From contig CAVYWO010000009.1 of NCBI GenBank assembly GCA_963772295.1, positions 744,001 through 808,000 of the forward strand: 64,000 bases of DNA, read 5' to 3'. The stretch is from AP-15 sp963772295. Its GTDB lineage: Bacteria > Pseudomonadota > Alphaproteobacteria > ATCC43930 > CGMCC-115725. Position numbers and translations under genes: made by a program. Below are positions 1-8,178 of this stretch, piece after piece; position 1 is the first letter of the stretch, and every line of letters starts with the position of its first letter. Under the pieces are notes generated by a model, which worked only from the letters and a program-made list of their open reading frames with translations, had not been told where the DNA came from and ran no database searches.

Positions 1-384
1 ATTACAGATCAACCTCCGATTATCATGCTTCCTTCGCGAGAACAGGATTATACAAACTCATATTTTCGCACGATCTTTCCGAAAGTTGTTCGGCTGATGC
101 GGGATACGAAAGTGCTCGTGTTGGTCGGCTACAGTCTCCCAGACGATGATGCTCTGATACGATTTATCCTTCGGCAGTTTGCTGAGGAGCCGGAAGACGC
201 TCGCCAGAAGGCAATTTTTTATATTGACCCGATGAACCGGCGGAAGAAGCTTACAAAATTGGAATCCATTTACCCATCGATTGATACATTGGAAGTCCCG
301 CGAGTGGAAACTTTTGAAGGAACCTTCGACAAATTTGCCGCTGAATGCGTGTCGCTGGATAAAACGACGCAGAGGTTTGGCTGA
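1..384 (+). CDS. SIR2-like domain protein, C-terminal part (5' end outside window)
   Basis: The reading frame is already open at the first base, so this is the last 127 codons of a longer gene. The text VLVGYSLPDDD followed by IRFILRQF is the pattern seen near the C-terminus of SIR2-like (SIR2_2) proteins, which in bacteria are often NAD+-degrading effectors of antiphage systems. The NAD-binding half and its catalytic residues lie outside the window, so activity cannot be judged. Base composition is clearly more A+T-rich than the housekeeping genes further right, as in the next two genes, which suggests a transferred patch. Function is inferred only from the family resemblance of this tail. 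Confidence 0.6.
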   Translation: MTDQPPIIMLPSREQDYTNSYFRTIFPKVVRLMRDTKVLVLVGYSLPDDDALIRFILRQFAEEPEDARQKAIFYIDPMNRRKKLTKLESIYPSIDTLEVPRVETFEGTFDKFAAECVSLDKTTQRFG

Positions 385-969
385 GATGGAGGAGTTATCG
401 CCGCTAGCGGCAATGCTCAACGGCGTCCCACGATCGCCGGACGCGAGAGCTGGCAATGTCCGCTCTGCCAGATCCGTGCGATACAATCGGAACAATATAG
501 TTTTACACGGAAGCCGCCTCAAACTTGACCGCAAAAACCCCGTAGAAGCCTGTATGACACGCAAAAGCTGGCACCCGTCTCCCCCATGAACGACAGCCGC
601 CCTTATCGCCTCTTGCGCGCCATCGCCGCTATAGGCTCTGCGAGCCTACAGACTTGCAGCGATTGGTGGTCCTTCCACATGGGAAGCCTGGAGATCTGGC
701 TTGACCGCACCCCCGAGACCCCGGAGGATCGCGCCATCCGCCTTGAGGGCGAGCGGATCAGACGACGAGCGTTTCCGTGGCATCCCTGCACGAGGAGAAC
801 CACGAAGAACAGGCCCGGAGCGCGCTCCGGGCCTGTATTCGACAATGGGCCGCCGACCCTATTTGCCGAGCCGTGCATGAGCTTGAGATCGCTCGGTGCA
901 CGGCTGCCCTTGCGGGTCTTAGAATGCCGATCCATTGTTCCGGAGAGCGGCTGACGCCGCATATTTAGC
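385..969. other. 585-bp stretch without a supported gene
   Basis: Several short open frames exist on both strands (one of 122 codons starts at 586) but none looks like a known protein, has a convincing ribosome-binding site or keeps one frame throughout. The only clear structure is a 28-bp perfect palindrome near its middle, listed separately. It may be a decayed gene at the edge of the low-GC patch. Confidence 0.5.
809..836. repeat. 28-bp perfect palindrome
   Basis: The half-site ACAGGCCCGGAGCG is followed directly by its exact reverse complement, with no spacer. As RNA it would form a very stable hairpin, but no run of T follows on either strand, so a standard intrinsic terminator is not supported. 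Confidence 0.7.
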
Positions 970-1392
970 TTATTCTAAGTGTTTTGTCAAGCTGGCAAGT
1001 CCTAAAGCCCTCAAAACACAAACTCTCACGTTTCGTAGTTCTGATGCGCTAAGCTCAATTCTGCCATAGATCCGTTTCTTATCTTGATTACGACCACATC
1101 TTATTAATTCAAGCCGATGGTATGCGACCGAATATATCATATCTCCCTTTACCCAATTCGGCCCTTCATGCCAGGGCTCTGGTAGTGATATGTCAAGCTC
1201 AAAATGATATTGCAATATTTTGCGTGGCGGTTCTGTGCTCAAGGCGACAACAGTGCATAGATCGGCTCTTGCTGAAATTTGAGGGCTTATCACAACGACC
1301 GGTCGACGCTTCACCATTTCTGGCTGCTTGAAGCCGGAATCGAAATTACAGATCAAAATGGTGCCCTGCTTCGGGTGAAATTGTATCGGCAT
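970..1392 (-). CDS. PemK/MazF-family type II toxin (endoribonuclease)
   Basis: The 140-residue protein fits the PemK/MazF fold: an N-terminal PKQGTILICNFD (the usual GDI-like start of the barrel), then KRRPVVVISP, then a CTVVALST strand. Family members are mRNA interferases controlled by a cognate antitoxin. No antitoxin gene lies directly upstream on the same strand; the only close gene is the divergent ribbon-helix-helix-like gene about 140 bp away. The C-terminal 40 residues (SASELRNVRVCVLRALGL) match the usual closing helix. Composition is A+T-rich like its neighbours. It is either an orphan toxin or paired with the divergent gene. Confidence 0.82.
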   Translation of the reverse strand: MPIQFHPKQGTILICNFDSGFKQPEMVKRRPVVVISPQISARADLCTVVALSTEPPRKILQYHFELDISLPEPWHEGPNWVKGDMIYSVAYHRLELIRCGRNQDKKRIYGRIELSASELRNVRVCVLRALGLASLTKHLE

Positions 1393-1535
1393 TATTACGC
1401 CCGCCTATCTGACCAAACGCGCCGGCTGAGCGTATTGCCCATTCGGCTATCGTGCAGCTCCGCACACACAAACCATATCGCTGTCTACACCCTTGTGCAA
1501 GCGTGTTTCGTATGTTATCTGCTACACAGATCACG

Positions 1536-2084
1536 ATGGAATTGACGATGGTCAGGGACACAAGACGCAGTGCCAAAACCGAAGTGCTCTCGATGCGCAT
1601 GGATCCTAAGACGCGCTTTGTCGTCGAGTTTTTAGCTCGCGTGCGTGGTCAAAGCATCAGCACAGTTGTCGAGCGCGCTATCCAGGAAGCGGCCGACAAC
1701 ACCCTAATCCCAATAAAAGACCGACATGGAAACACCTATGATAATACATGGAACGATTACTGGCATGTTAGCGAAGGAATTAGGTTCTTGATGGTGGCCT
1801 CCGATAGGCACCTATATTCGACATTTGATGAGGAATACAGAGCGACATTTGCGAAGACGCATTGGCCATTCTTTTATATAAGTCAACAATGTGACAGATA
1901 TAAAGAATGGGCCATTGAGGTGATATGGCCACGCATCGACGAATTCGTCGATTTGTGGACGAGAACCAAGGCTACCGACTATTTCGCCGCGGGAAAGGCT
2001 ATGCAGGAAGCGATTCGGCAAGCAGGACTAAAGGCTCCCGATTGGCCGGTTAAGCGGAGCCTCGACGACGATGTTCCGTTTTGA
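1536..2084 (+). CDS. Protein with ribbon-helix-helix-like N-terminus and unknown C-terminal domain
   Basis: Residues 10-55 (TEVLSMRMDPKTRFVVEFLA, then RGQSISTVVERAIQEAA) have the strand-helix-helix pattern of CopG/Arc-type DNA-binding proteins. The following 130 residues are rich in Trp and Tyr and were not recognised. ATG codons at 1536 and 1548 are both possible starts and neither has a strong ribosome-binding site. The gene is divergent from the PemK-like toxin and shares its low-GC character. Ribbon-helix-helix proteins are common antitoxins, so a regulatory link to the toxin is possible, but the long C-terminus is unusual for an antitoxin. Function is inferred, not shown. Confidence 0.6.
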   Translation: MELTMVRDTRRSAKTEVLSMRMDPKTRFVVEFLARVRGQSISTVVERAIQEAADNTLIPIKDRHGNTYDNTWNDYWHVSEGIRFLMVASDRHLYSTFDEEYRATFAKTHWPFFYISQQCDRYKEWAIEVIWPRIDEFVDLWTRTKATDYFAAGKAMQEAIRQAGLKAPDWPVKRSLDDDVPF

Positions 2085-2424
2085 AACCGAATCTTGCTTC
2101 CCGGTTTGCCGCCCGCCTTCGACGGACCCAATGTTATCACCAACGGTCATCCGGGTGTCCGGTTCAGAGTCTTGTAGCCGCCATCCCCTGTCGCACCGTG
2201 AAGGGGAAATCGGAAATCTCGTCGAGGACGAGGCACGCGGCCATGGTTGAGATTTCGCCTCACAGCCCCGGCTTACCACCGGTTTACCTCGTCGAACCCG
2301 GAAGACCTGACCCATTGGGTTGAAAGGTATCTTTTCTGATTGACTTGGTTGTGCACCAAAATCGACCCTCGGTGCGCGCCGATACCGACCTCCCCGCGTC
2401 CTCAGAACTTCCGTTTCGCTTCCG
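2085..2424. other. 340-bp stretch with nothing recognised
   Basis: This lies between the low-GC patch and the acetamidase gene. Short frames on both strands give no recognisable protein, and no clear terminator, RNA or repeat was seen. The base composition moves back to that of the bulk chromosome here. Confidence 0.5.
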
Positions 2425-3390
2425 CTAGCCGAAGCGCGAAATTCCGCCCGGCATCACCTTAGGCTTTTTTAGCATCGCGTGGATGCCCTTGTTGCCGTCG
2501 ACCAGCTGGGTCACGCGCAGATCGACGGCAAGGCTGCTGAACATATAGGCGTCCTCGGCAGCGAGGCCGAAGCGTTCGCCGAGCAGCTTGATCATCTGCC
2601 GCAACGCGGTCTTGGCCGCGTCGTCGAGATCTTCGTCGAAGCCCATGGTGATGAAGTGCGTGCGGGTCTCGGCCCGCGGCAGGCCAAAGGCGAGGTCCTT
2701 GCGCAACACCAGGCGGAAGGTGCCGCTGAGCGCCGTCTCGAGCGCCGTCACGCAGACCTCGCCGTCGCCCTGAACGCCATGGCCGTCGCCGGCCGAGAAT
2801 AGCGCCCCGGGCGCCCAGACCGGCAGGTAGAGGGTGCTGCCGGCGGTCAGCTCCTTGAGGTCCATATTGCCGCCGAATTCGCGCGGCACGATCGAGGTCA
2901 CGGACCCGTAATGGGGTGGCGGCGCCACCCCCATCACGCCGAAAAACGGCGCCAATTCGAGCTCGGCACCCCACGGCAAGGTGGCGGTGCCGGCCTGCCG
3001 GTCGATCGCGCTGTGCCAGATCCGGCGCACCGGGAAATCTTCGGGCAGCGTGCCCGAAAGCGGCCGGATTCGGGTGTAGCCCCAATTCTGCCGGCAATCG
3101 ATCGACAGGATCTCGATTTGCAGAACATCGCCGGGCTCGGCCCCGGCGACCGCGATCGGCCCGGTCAGGATGTGGGCGCCGAGTTGCGGCGCCAATACCC
3201 GATGGATCGCCAAATGCTCGGGCAGAATGGCAAAGCGCCCCGCCGGCGGCAACACGTCCGGGCCGCCCGAGACGCTGTCGAGGGTCACCGTGTCGCCCGA
3301 ATCGACCGTCAATATCGGCTGCAACCCCGCATCGAAGAAGCCCCAGTGGCACGTCTCGGGACCGGCGCGCAAACCATGGTGCCGCGACAT
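2425..3390 (-). CDS. Acetamidase/formamidase family protein
   Basis: The 321-residue protein has the all-beta FmdA/AmdA layout. An N-terminal HHGLRAGPETCHWGFFDA is followed by DSGDTVTLDSVSGGPDVLP, then the GAEPGDVLQIEIL segment, HYGSVTSIVPREFGGNMD at mid-length, and the GDGHGVQGDGEVCVTALET segment that carries conserved metal- and substrate-site residues. Family enzymes hydrolyse formamide or acetamide to ammonia and the acid in the cytoplasm. Length is within the family range. It stands alone; no amide transporter or urease genes are near. The substrate cannot be told from sequence. Confidence 0.9.
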   Translation of the reverse strand: MSRHHGLRAGPETCHWGFFDAGLQPILTVDSGDTVTLDSVSGGPDVLPPAGRFAILPEHLAIHRVLAPQLGAHILTGPIAVAGAEPGDVLQIEILSIDCRQNWGYTRIRPLSGTLPEDFPVRRIWHSAIDRQAGTATLPWGAELELAPFFGVMGVAPPPHYGSVTSIVPREFGGNMDLKELTAGSTLYLPVWAPGALFSAGDGHGVQGDGEVCVTALETALSGTFRLVLRKDLAFGLPRAETRTHFITMGFDEDLDDAAKTALRQMIKLLGERFGLAAEDAYMFSSLAVDLRVTQLVDGNKGIHAMLKKPKVMPGGISRFG

Positions 3391-3497
3391 CGTTCAATTC
3401 CTCGCGCTAGCAGCCGCGGCCAATTCTATCCCAATCCCTGGCCTTGGAAATCCAACATTTTGGGACCGAGTTTCCCCGTTGTCGGCATCCCGGCGCA

Positions 3498-3795
3498 GGA
3501 GGCTGTAAGGAAATTGGGGCGATGCCGAATGCAGGGCTGCATCGCTGCCGTGCGGGCTTCGAGACGCGCCCGGAGCCTGTCCTCGGGCCGCGCCCCCGGG
3601 TCCGCGCTCTGCGCGGCCCGAGGGTAAACTCCGCGCGGACCCGGGGGGCCTCAGCACGAGGTAAGCCTTTGATGGCATTAAAGGAGCTCCTCATCCTGAG
3701 GCGTCTCGCGCCCCCCGGAACGGCCCGCAGGGCCGGCCGTCCGGGGGGCGGCCGCGAAGGACGAACGGCGCTGATCCAATTGGATTACAGCCTCG
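3498..3795. repeat. Dispersed intergenic repeat, copy A
   Basis: About 300 bp here share long blocks with 47461-47705, including GCTTCGAGACGCGCCCGGAG, a GGACCCGGGGGGC block, TTGATGGCATTAAAGGA and TGATCCA. Copy A has extra GC-rich palindromic inserts. Neither copy encodes a consistent protein. It ends just before the 3' end of the group II intron. Confidence 0.8.
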
Positions 3796-3821
3796 CAGGC
3801 CGGGATCTTATGTCCGCCATG

Positions 3822-4624
3822 ATAGGGGTAGGGAGCGCCGATTGGGTTCGACACCCCCTCCCTCCGAACCGGACGTGCGGATCTCCCGCATCCGGCTCTC
3901 CGGTCGATGGTTCACCTGCAAGAGGACTGGCGGACCTGCGCATTGGCGTCCCGCAAGGTGAGAAGCCCATGCGCAGCAAAGAAGGCAACGGATCACCCGC
4001 TGTGAGCCGGTACGCCCTTGCCGCCGTTGACCCCGGTAACGAGGGCCGCCAGCATCCGCTCTGTCCACACCTACGGTTCGGCGCCCAGTTTCGGGGTGCT
4101 CCCGATCGGCCTCTCCGACGTCGGGACGCCTGTTTGCGCAGGCAGTGCCGTGACTAGCCCTTGCGGGCAATACCGTCGGTCTCTTCCGGTGGCGCAACAT
4201 CGCGTCTCCATCTTCCTGCACCCCTTGGCTCCCCCGGCATTACCCGGCTTCATCGCTACTATGGGTGCTGTGACTCCTGCCCGCCCAACTGGCTTGCGGA
4301 CGAGCAGGTCTCCCTGCTTCACGCAACCGACCTTCCGAGCCCTCTGTCTCCAACCAGCGACCCGCTCCGATGGCCGCTTTATCACCTAACCCCTCAGCGC
4401 CACCGGCTTCCCCTGCTCGCGCAGAGGTCTGGGCTTCACCTTTGTACCGCAGGCTCGCCAGACGGTACGGCCGAATTGAGTTTCTCATCGTACGGATGGC
4501 TCGTTCGCCTCCTGTTGCTCCCCACCCCGCCTCGCGGCGACGCAGTTACAGTCGGCTACAGGCCGGAGTAGGTATACCTGGGGAAGACTTGCACCTCCCT
4601 GATCAGTTACGCTTGCAGGCGCAC
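3822..4624 (-). mobile_element. ORF-less group II intron (RNA on the minus strand)
   Basis: Read on the minus strand, the element starts with the group II 5' consensus GTGCG (first base at 4624). It ends about 800 bases later in a typical domain V (3866-3898), a domain VI stem with a candidate branch-point A, and an AY 3' end (A at 3823, T at 3822). No frame encodes the reverse transcriptase/maturase (LtrA) that normally sits in domain IV, so splicing or movement would need a maturase from elsewhere. The 5' exon is a stem-loop (4627-4644), as for introns that insert downstream of terminator-like hairpins. Boundaries come from consensus matching and could be off by a few bases. Confidence 0.78.
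3866..3898 (-). ncRNA. Group II intron domain V
   Basis: The minus strand reads GAGCCGGATGCGGG, a four-base loop, then CCGCACGTCCGGTTC. This is the 33-34 nt hairpin with the AGC catalytic triad at its base and the two-base bulge (AT/GT) that marks domain V, the catalytic centre of group II introns. All stem pairs needed for the fold are present. Confidence 0.85.
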
Positions 4625-4626
4625 GG

Positions 4627-4644
4627 CACCGGCCTTCGCCGGTG
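4627..4644 (-). terminator. Terminator-like hairpin in the 5' exon of the intron
   Basis: A perfect 7-bp stem CACCGGC/GCCGGTG with a four-base loop lies two bases upstream of the intron 5' end on the minus strand. There is no T run, because the intron now occupies that position. Insertion just 3' of such a stem is the known habit of some bacterial group II introns. The gene just upstream on this strand is the lipoprotein at 4705-5046, whose terminator this may have been. Confidence 0.5.
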
Positions 4645-4671
4645 TAACGATTTAATTTGGTAACATCCATA

Positions 4672-4713
4672 CAAATTGCCCCGCTACAGATCCAAATTGC
4701 TCCGCTACAGATC
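4672..4713. repeat. Two tandem 21-bp repeats at the lipoprotein 3' end
   Basis: Two adjacent 21-bp units, each CAAATTG[C]CCCGCTACAGAT in form with one base difference, span the stop codon of the minus-strand lipoprotein gene. Each unit carries the last codons and the stop, so the duplication leaves the protein unchanged. Confidence 0.8.
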
Positions 4714-5046
4714 GGTCTCGACCGATTGGCCGGGAAACAGCGTGGCCCGGCTCCAATCCGACCAGTCGCCCTTGACCGGGTTGTTGGGGTCGCGGTCATG
4801 CCGCCAGCAGATCACCTCGGCATTCGGTGCCACAATGTCGTGGTTGTGGTTCTTCGTCATTACGAATTCCTGGGTGCCGACGTAACCCGGGCCGCGCTTG
4901 TCGCAGTCGGTGCTCGTGGTGAGCACCGCCTGAACGTTGACGTGGGCCCAATAAGGATTCTTCAGGGTCAAGGTGGCCGATTGGTCCCCACTAGACCCGC
5001 ACGCCGTCAGGCAACAGAGTGCGGCCACCCCACCGAGACGTCGCAT
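4705..5046 (-). CDS. Small predicted lipoprotein of unknown function
   Basis: This 113-residue protein begins MRRLGGVAALCCLTACG, a short charged n-region, hydrophobic core and a lipobox (LTAC), so it should be lipidated and exported. The mature part has no recognised domain. It contains NPYWAHVNVQAVL, DRDPNNPVKGDWSDW and few hydrophobic stretches, consistent with a small beta-rich periplasmic protein. The gene is divergent from the phosphoesterase gene and sits upstream of the group II intron on the same strand. Its last codons lie in a tandem 21-bp duplication. Function is unknown. Confidence 0.72.
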   Translation of the reverse strand: MRRLGGVAALCCLTACGSSGDQSATLTLKNPYWAHVNVQAVLTTSTDCDKRGPGYVGTQEFVMTKNHNHDIVAPNAEVICWRHDRDPNNPVKGDWSDWSRATLFPGQSVETDL

Positions 5047-5193
5047 CCGTCGTTCCTCTCTTTAGCGGCCAGGAAATATTGCCGCGGTGCGAGGTCGGGC
5101 AAGCGGAATCATCGACGGCGCCGGCACGGGAATAAACCCGGACGGGGCGCGGTCTGGATCGGCGCAACCCACCACCCATCAAGGAGAGACCAG

Positions 5194-6168
5194 ATGGCCG
5201 ATCGCGACCAAGAGAAAGTGTCGGGTGCGGCAGGCATCGACCGCCGCCGCCTGTTGCAGTGCATGAGCTGGGGCGGCACCGGCGTCGTTTGGGGCGTCGT
5301 CGGCGGCGTCCCGCGCACGATCGGCCTGATCGGCTCGGCCGCCGCCGCCGAGATGCCGCGGAACGGCCTCTTCTTCGTGCAGATCAGCGACAGCCACATC
5401 GGCTTTCACCTGCCGCCGAACCCGAACCCCGTCGCCACCCTCACCGAGGCGATCGGCAAGATCAAGGCGATGCCGACCCAACCGGCTTTTCTCGTCCATA
5501 CCGGCGACATCAGCCATCTCTCGAAGGAAGAGCAGTGGGACACCGCCGACGAGGTCATCAAGGCCGCAAACAAAGAGGTATTCTACATTCCCGGCGAGCA
5601 CGACGTCGCCGACGCCGACAACGGCAAGGCCTATCTCGCGCGCTACGGCAAAAATACCAGGGGCAAGGGCTGGCACAGCTTCGACGTCGGCGGCGTGCAT
5701 TTCGTCGCCTTGATCAACGTCTTCAATTTCCAGCCAGGGTTCAAATCCGCGGGCCTCGCCGTGCTCGGCGACGAGCAACTCGAATGGCTGGAAAAAGACG
5801 TAGCGCATCGCTCGGCGAGCACGCCGATCGTCGTCCTGGCGCATCTGCCGCTGTGGACGATCTACGAGAAATGGGGCTGGGGCACCGCCGATGCCGGCCG
5901 CGCGCTCGGCTATCTGAGGCGCTTCGGCTCGGTGACGGTATTGAACGGCCACATCCACCAAATCATCCAAAAGGTCGAGGGCAAGATCACGTTTCACACC
6001 GCGGCCTCGACCGCCTTTCCGCAGCCGGCGCCCGGCACCGCGCCCGCACCCGGCCCGATGAAGGACGTTCCGGCCGGCGCTCTGCGCCGATATCTCGGCA
6101 TCCGGGACGTCGATTTCGTGACCAGCAGGGGCGCTCCGGCCCTGATCGACGACTCGCTCGTCGCCTGA
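5194..6168 (+). CDS. Exported calcineurin-like metallophosphoesterase
   Basis: The start at 5194 follows a good ribosome-binding site (AAGGAGAG). The N-terminus carries a Tat-like signal, DRRRLLQCMSWGGTGVV followed by a hydrophobic stretch to SAAAAEMP, implying a folded, metal-loaded periplasmic enzyme. Metallophosphoesterase motifs appear in order: DSHIG (D-x-H) near residue 67, GDISH (GD), GEHD in place of GNHD, LAHLPL and NGHIHQ. About 324 residues is usual for the family. It is followed after 11 bp by a cupredoxin gene in the same direction, so the two are probably cotranscribed. The natural substrate is unknown. Confidence 0.88.
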   Translation: MADRDQEKVSGAAGIDRRRLLQCMSWGGTGVVWGVVGGVPRTIGLIGSAAAAEMPRNGLFFVQISDSHIGFHLPPNPNPVATLTEAIGKIKAMPTQPAFLVHTGDISHLSKEEQWDTADEVIKAANKEVFYIPGEHDVADADNGKAYLARYGKNTRGKGWHSFDVGGVHFVALINVFNFQPGFKSAGLAVLGDEQLEWLEKDVAHRSASTPIVVLAHLPLWTIYEKWGWGTADAGRALGYLRRFGSVTVLNGHIHQIIQKVEGKITFHTAASTAFPQPAPGTAPAPGPMKDVPAGALRRYLGIRDVDFVTSRGAPALIDDSLVA

Positions 6169-6179
6169 GGGGAAAGGCG

Positions 6180-6584
6180 ATGTCGATAATCGGGACTGCG
6201 GCGCCACGGCGCCGCTGGATCGCCCGGCTCTGCGCTACCGCCGCGGTGATGGCGCTGTCGACCGCGGTATTGCCCGATCGCGGGGCCGGGCACGAGACGA
6301 TGGTCAAGGTGGCGGCGACGCGCGCGACGGTGACGATCGACCATCATGCGTTTGCCCCGGCGGCGCTGACCATCGCCGTCGGCACGACGGTGAGCTGGAA
6401 GAACGCCGACGACACCCCGCACACGGTGCGCGCCAGGAACCAGGCCTTCGCATCGGGCGCACTCGACACCGGCGACAGCTTTTCGCACACCTTTACGACG
6501 CCGGGCGACTACACCTATTTCTGCTCGCTGCACCCGTTCATGGTCGGCGAGATCGTCGTCAAACCCGCCGGGAAGCCGCTCTAA
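6180..6584 (+). CDS. Periplasmic cupredoxin (amicyanin/pseudoazurin-like)
   Basis: The 134-residue protein has an export signal up to about residue 36 and one type-1 copper domain. The copper ligands can be seen: the His in DDTPHTVRA and the Cys, His and Met in YFCSLHPFMVGE. The start at 6180 lies 11 bp after the phosphoesterase stop and is preceded by GAGGGGAAAGG. Proteins of this kind carry single electrons between periplasmic enzymes. Pairing with an exported phosphoesterase recurs in alphaproteobacteria, but the reaction they share is unknown. Confidence 0.88.
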   Translation: MSIIGTAAPRRRWIARLCATAAVMALSTAVLPDRGAGHETMVKVAATRATVTIDHHAFAPAALTIAVGTTVSWKNADDTPHTVRARNQAFASGALDTGDSFSHTFTTPGDYTYFCSLHPFMVGEIVVKPAGKPL

Positions 6585-6611
6585 GGCGGGATCGGGATGG
6601 CCAGCGGCGCT

Positions 6612-7643
6612 TCAGCGGGCGGCGTCGCGCGCCGCCAGAACCAGCGCCGACAGCGCTTGCCGGCACAGGGTCTCGGCCGGAAACCCGGTCTGCTTCATGT
6701 TCAGCTCGGCGCCGGCGAGCGCGTCGAGCTGAACCCGCAGCCGGGCTTCGCTCCAGCTTGCGAGCTGGCGCCGCATGCTCTCCTGATGCTGATAGAATAC
6801 CGGCGGGCGGGCATTGCGCAACGCCTCGGCGATCGGCGTTCCTTCCGCGACCACGGCGGCGAGCGCGTGCAGCCGCTGCAGATGACGCAGCTGGGCGCGC
6901 GCCGCCGCGACCGGCGATATGCCCTCCTGAAAGATGCGGCCGAGAACGCGTTCGAGCCGGGCGGCGTCGCCTTCGGCCGCGGCCATGACCATATCGTCGA
7001 GGTCGAGAGCGGCGCTGTCGCCGACCGACAGCCGGGCGTCATCGAGCTCGACCCGGCCGCCCTCGCCGGCATAAAGCGCCAGCTTTTCGACTTCACCGCG
7101 GGTCAGCAGGCGATCGCCGCCGAGATGCTCGACGAGATAGCGCTCGGCGTCGCTGCTCACCTTGATCCGGTGGGCGGCGAGGCTCTCGCGGATGACCGCG
7201 CCGCGTTCGCGCTCGCTGTCCGGATAGCAGCCGATCGCCGCCGCCCCGGGTGCCGCCTCGAAGGTCCGGCGCAACGCCGAGCCGCGCGCCAGCTCCCCCG
7301 CTTCGACCACGACCAGCGCCTCGCCCCGCGCACCGCCGAGAAAGCTCGCAAACAGCCTCGCCAGGCCATCCCCGGCGCCGCGCACCCGAACCACCCGCCG
7401 ACCACCGGCAAGGCTCAGCTGCGCCGCTTCGTCGGCGAGGCGCGGCGGATCGTCGGCGAGGGCCGGCCCGCTCAGCTCGGCGACCCGGAACGGATCGGCG
7501 AGCGCGCGGCAGACCGACCGCGCCAGCCGATCGGCGCGCTCGCGCACCAGCCCTGCATCCGGGCCGTAAAACAGCACGGCTCGGATTTCCCGGTCGGGGC
7601 GGTCGAGAAAGGCGGCGATCCGCGCCGTCGGCACCTGGACCAT
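6612..7643 (-). CDS. holA: DNA polymerase III delta subunit
   Basis: At 343 residues this matches HolA, the clamp-loader wrench that opens the beta sliding clamp. The AAA+-like N-terminal part shows VLFYGPDAGLVRERA near residue 23 and ALVVVEAGEL near 108. A helical middle region has GGDRLLTRGEVEKLALYAGE, and the C-terminal collar domain ends LCRQALSALVLAARDAA. As is normal for delta, the P-loop is not functional. The gene is the last of the minus-strand run DUF3576 - leuS - lptE - holA and starts 3 bp after lptE stops, a conserved alphaproteobacterial arrangement. Confidence 0.92.
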   Translation of the reverse strand: MVQVPTARIAAFLDRPDREIRAVLFYGPDAGLVRERADRLARSVCRALADPFRVAELSGPALADDPPRLADEAAQLSLAGGRRVVRVRGAGDGLARLFASFLGGARGEALVVVEAGELARGSALRRTFEAAPGAAAIGCYPDSERERGAVIRESLAAHRIKVSSDAERYLVEHLGGDRLLTRGEVEKLALYAGEGGRVELDDARLSVGDSAALDLDDMVMAAAEGDAARLERVLGRIFQEGISPVAAARAQLRHLQRLHALAAVVAEGTPIAEALRNARPPVFYQHQESMRRQLASWSEARLRVQLDALAGAELNMKQTGFPAETLCRQALSALVLAARDAAR

Positions 7644-7646
7644 GGC

Positions 7647-8162
7647 TCAACCGGGCTTTGCCGTCCGGGCGCGGTCCTGCAGGAACAACGTCAATCGGGT
7701 CACCATCTCCTCGTTGAGCTCGACCGCGCTGCGCACCGCGGCATCGTACTCGCCGACCACGGTCGAGTATTGGTTGGGGTTGAGGGCGAACGAGTTTTGC
7801 GAATGCACGGTGTTGGTCAGCAGCACCGCACTGCTCTTCAAATCGATCAGTTTATAGGTCGCGACGAGGTCGACCCGGCCGATCGTCGAGGTGCCCGCCG
7901 AGATCAGACCGAGGGCCCCGAGCGAGAACCGCAGGCTCGTCTGCAGCCGGTAGCGCTCCTTGGTCGGTATGCCGGTCGGGTTGAGCGCGTTGCGCAAGGC
8001 GAGTTCGAGCCGCTGGCCGATGCGCTCGGGGATCGGGTCGACGTGGATCGCGCGCAGCTCGGCGCTTGCCGGACCGCTCTGCGGATCGGCGTAGAGCGGC
8101 CTCCAGCCACAACCGGAGAGAGCCAGCAACAGGGTAATGACGATGGTCGGCGGGGCCGGCAT
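7647..8162 (-). CDS. lptE: LPS-assembly lipoprotein LptE
   Basis: The 171-residue protein starts with a lipoprotein signal (TIVITLLLALSGCGWRPLY) whose CGWRPLY motif is the hallmark of LptE. A secreted alpha/beta domain follows, with RIGQRLELALRNALNP, YRLQTSLRF and YDAAVRSAVELNEEMVTRL. LptE plugs the LptD barrel in the outer membrane and helps place lipopolysaccharide at the cell surface. It lies between leuS (16 bp upstream) and holA (3 bp downstream), its usual position, so it is probably translated from the leuS transcript. Confidence 0.93.
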   Translation of the reverse strand: MPAPPTIVITLLLALSGCGWRPLYADPQSGPASAELRAIHVDPIPERIGQRLELALRNALNPTGIPTKERYRLQTSLRFSLGALGLISAGTSTIGRVDLVATYKLIDLKSSAVLLTNTVHSQNSFALNPNQYSTVVGEYDAAVRSAVELNEEMVTRLTLFLQDRARTAKPG

Positions 8163-8178
8163 CTCGCGCCGCCGCCGT

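Noticed and set aside
586..968. Possible small gene before the PemK-like toxin
   Set aside because: There is no family resemblance, no convincing ribosome-binding site, and a 28-bp palindrome lies inside the frame.
4672..4713. Direct repeats as a CRISPR array
   Set aside because: Only two units, directly adjacent with no spacer, at the end of a coding gene; a simple tandem duplication.
4657..5193. A much longer phosphoesterase reading frame starting at 4657
   Set aside because: The upstream part overlaps the lipoprotein gene in antisense, and the Tat-like signal and ribosome-binding site fix the start at 5194.
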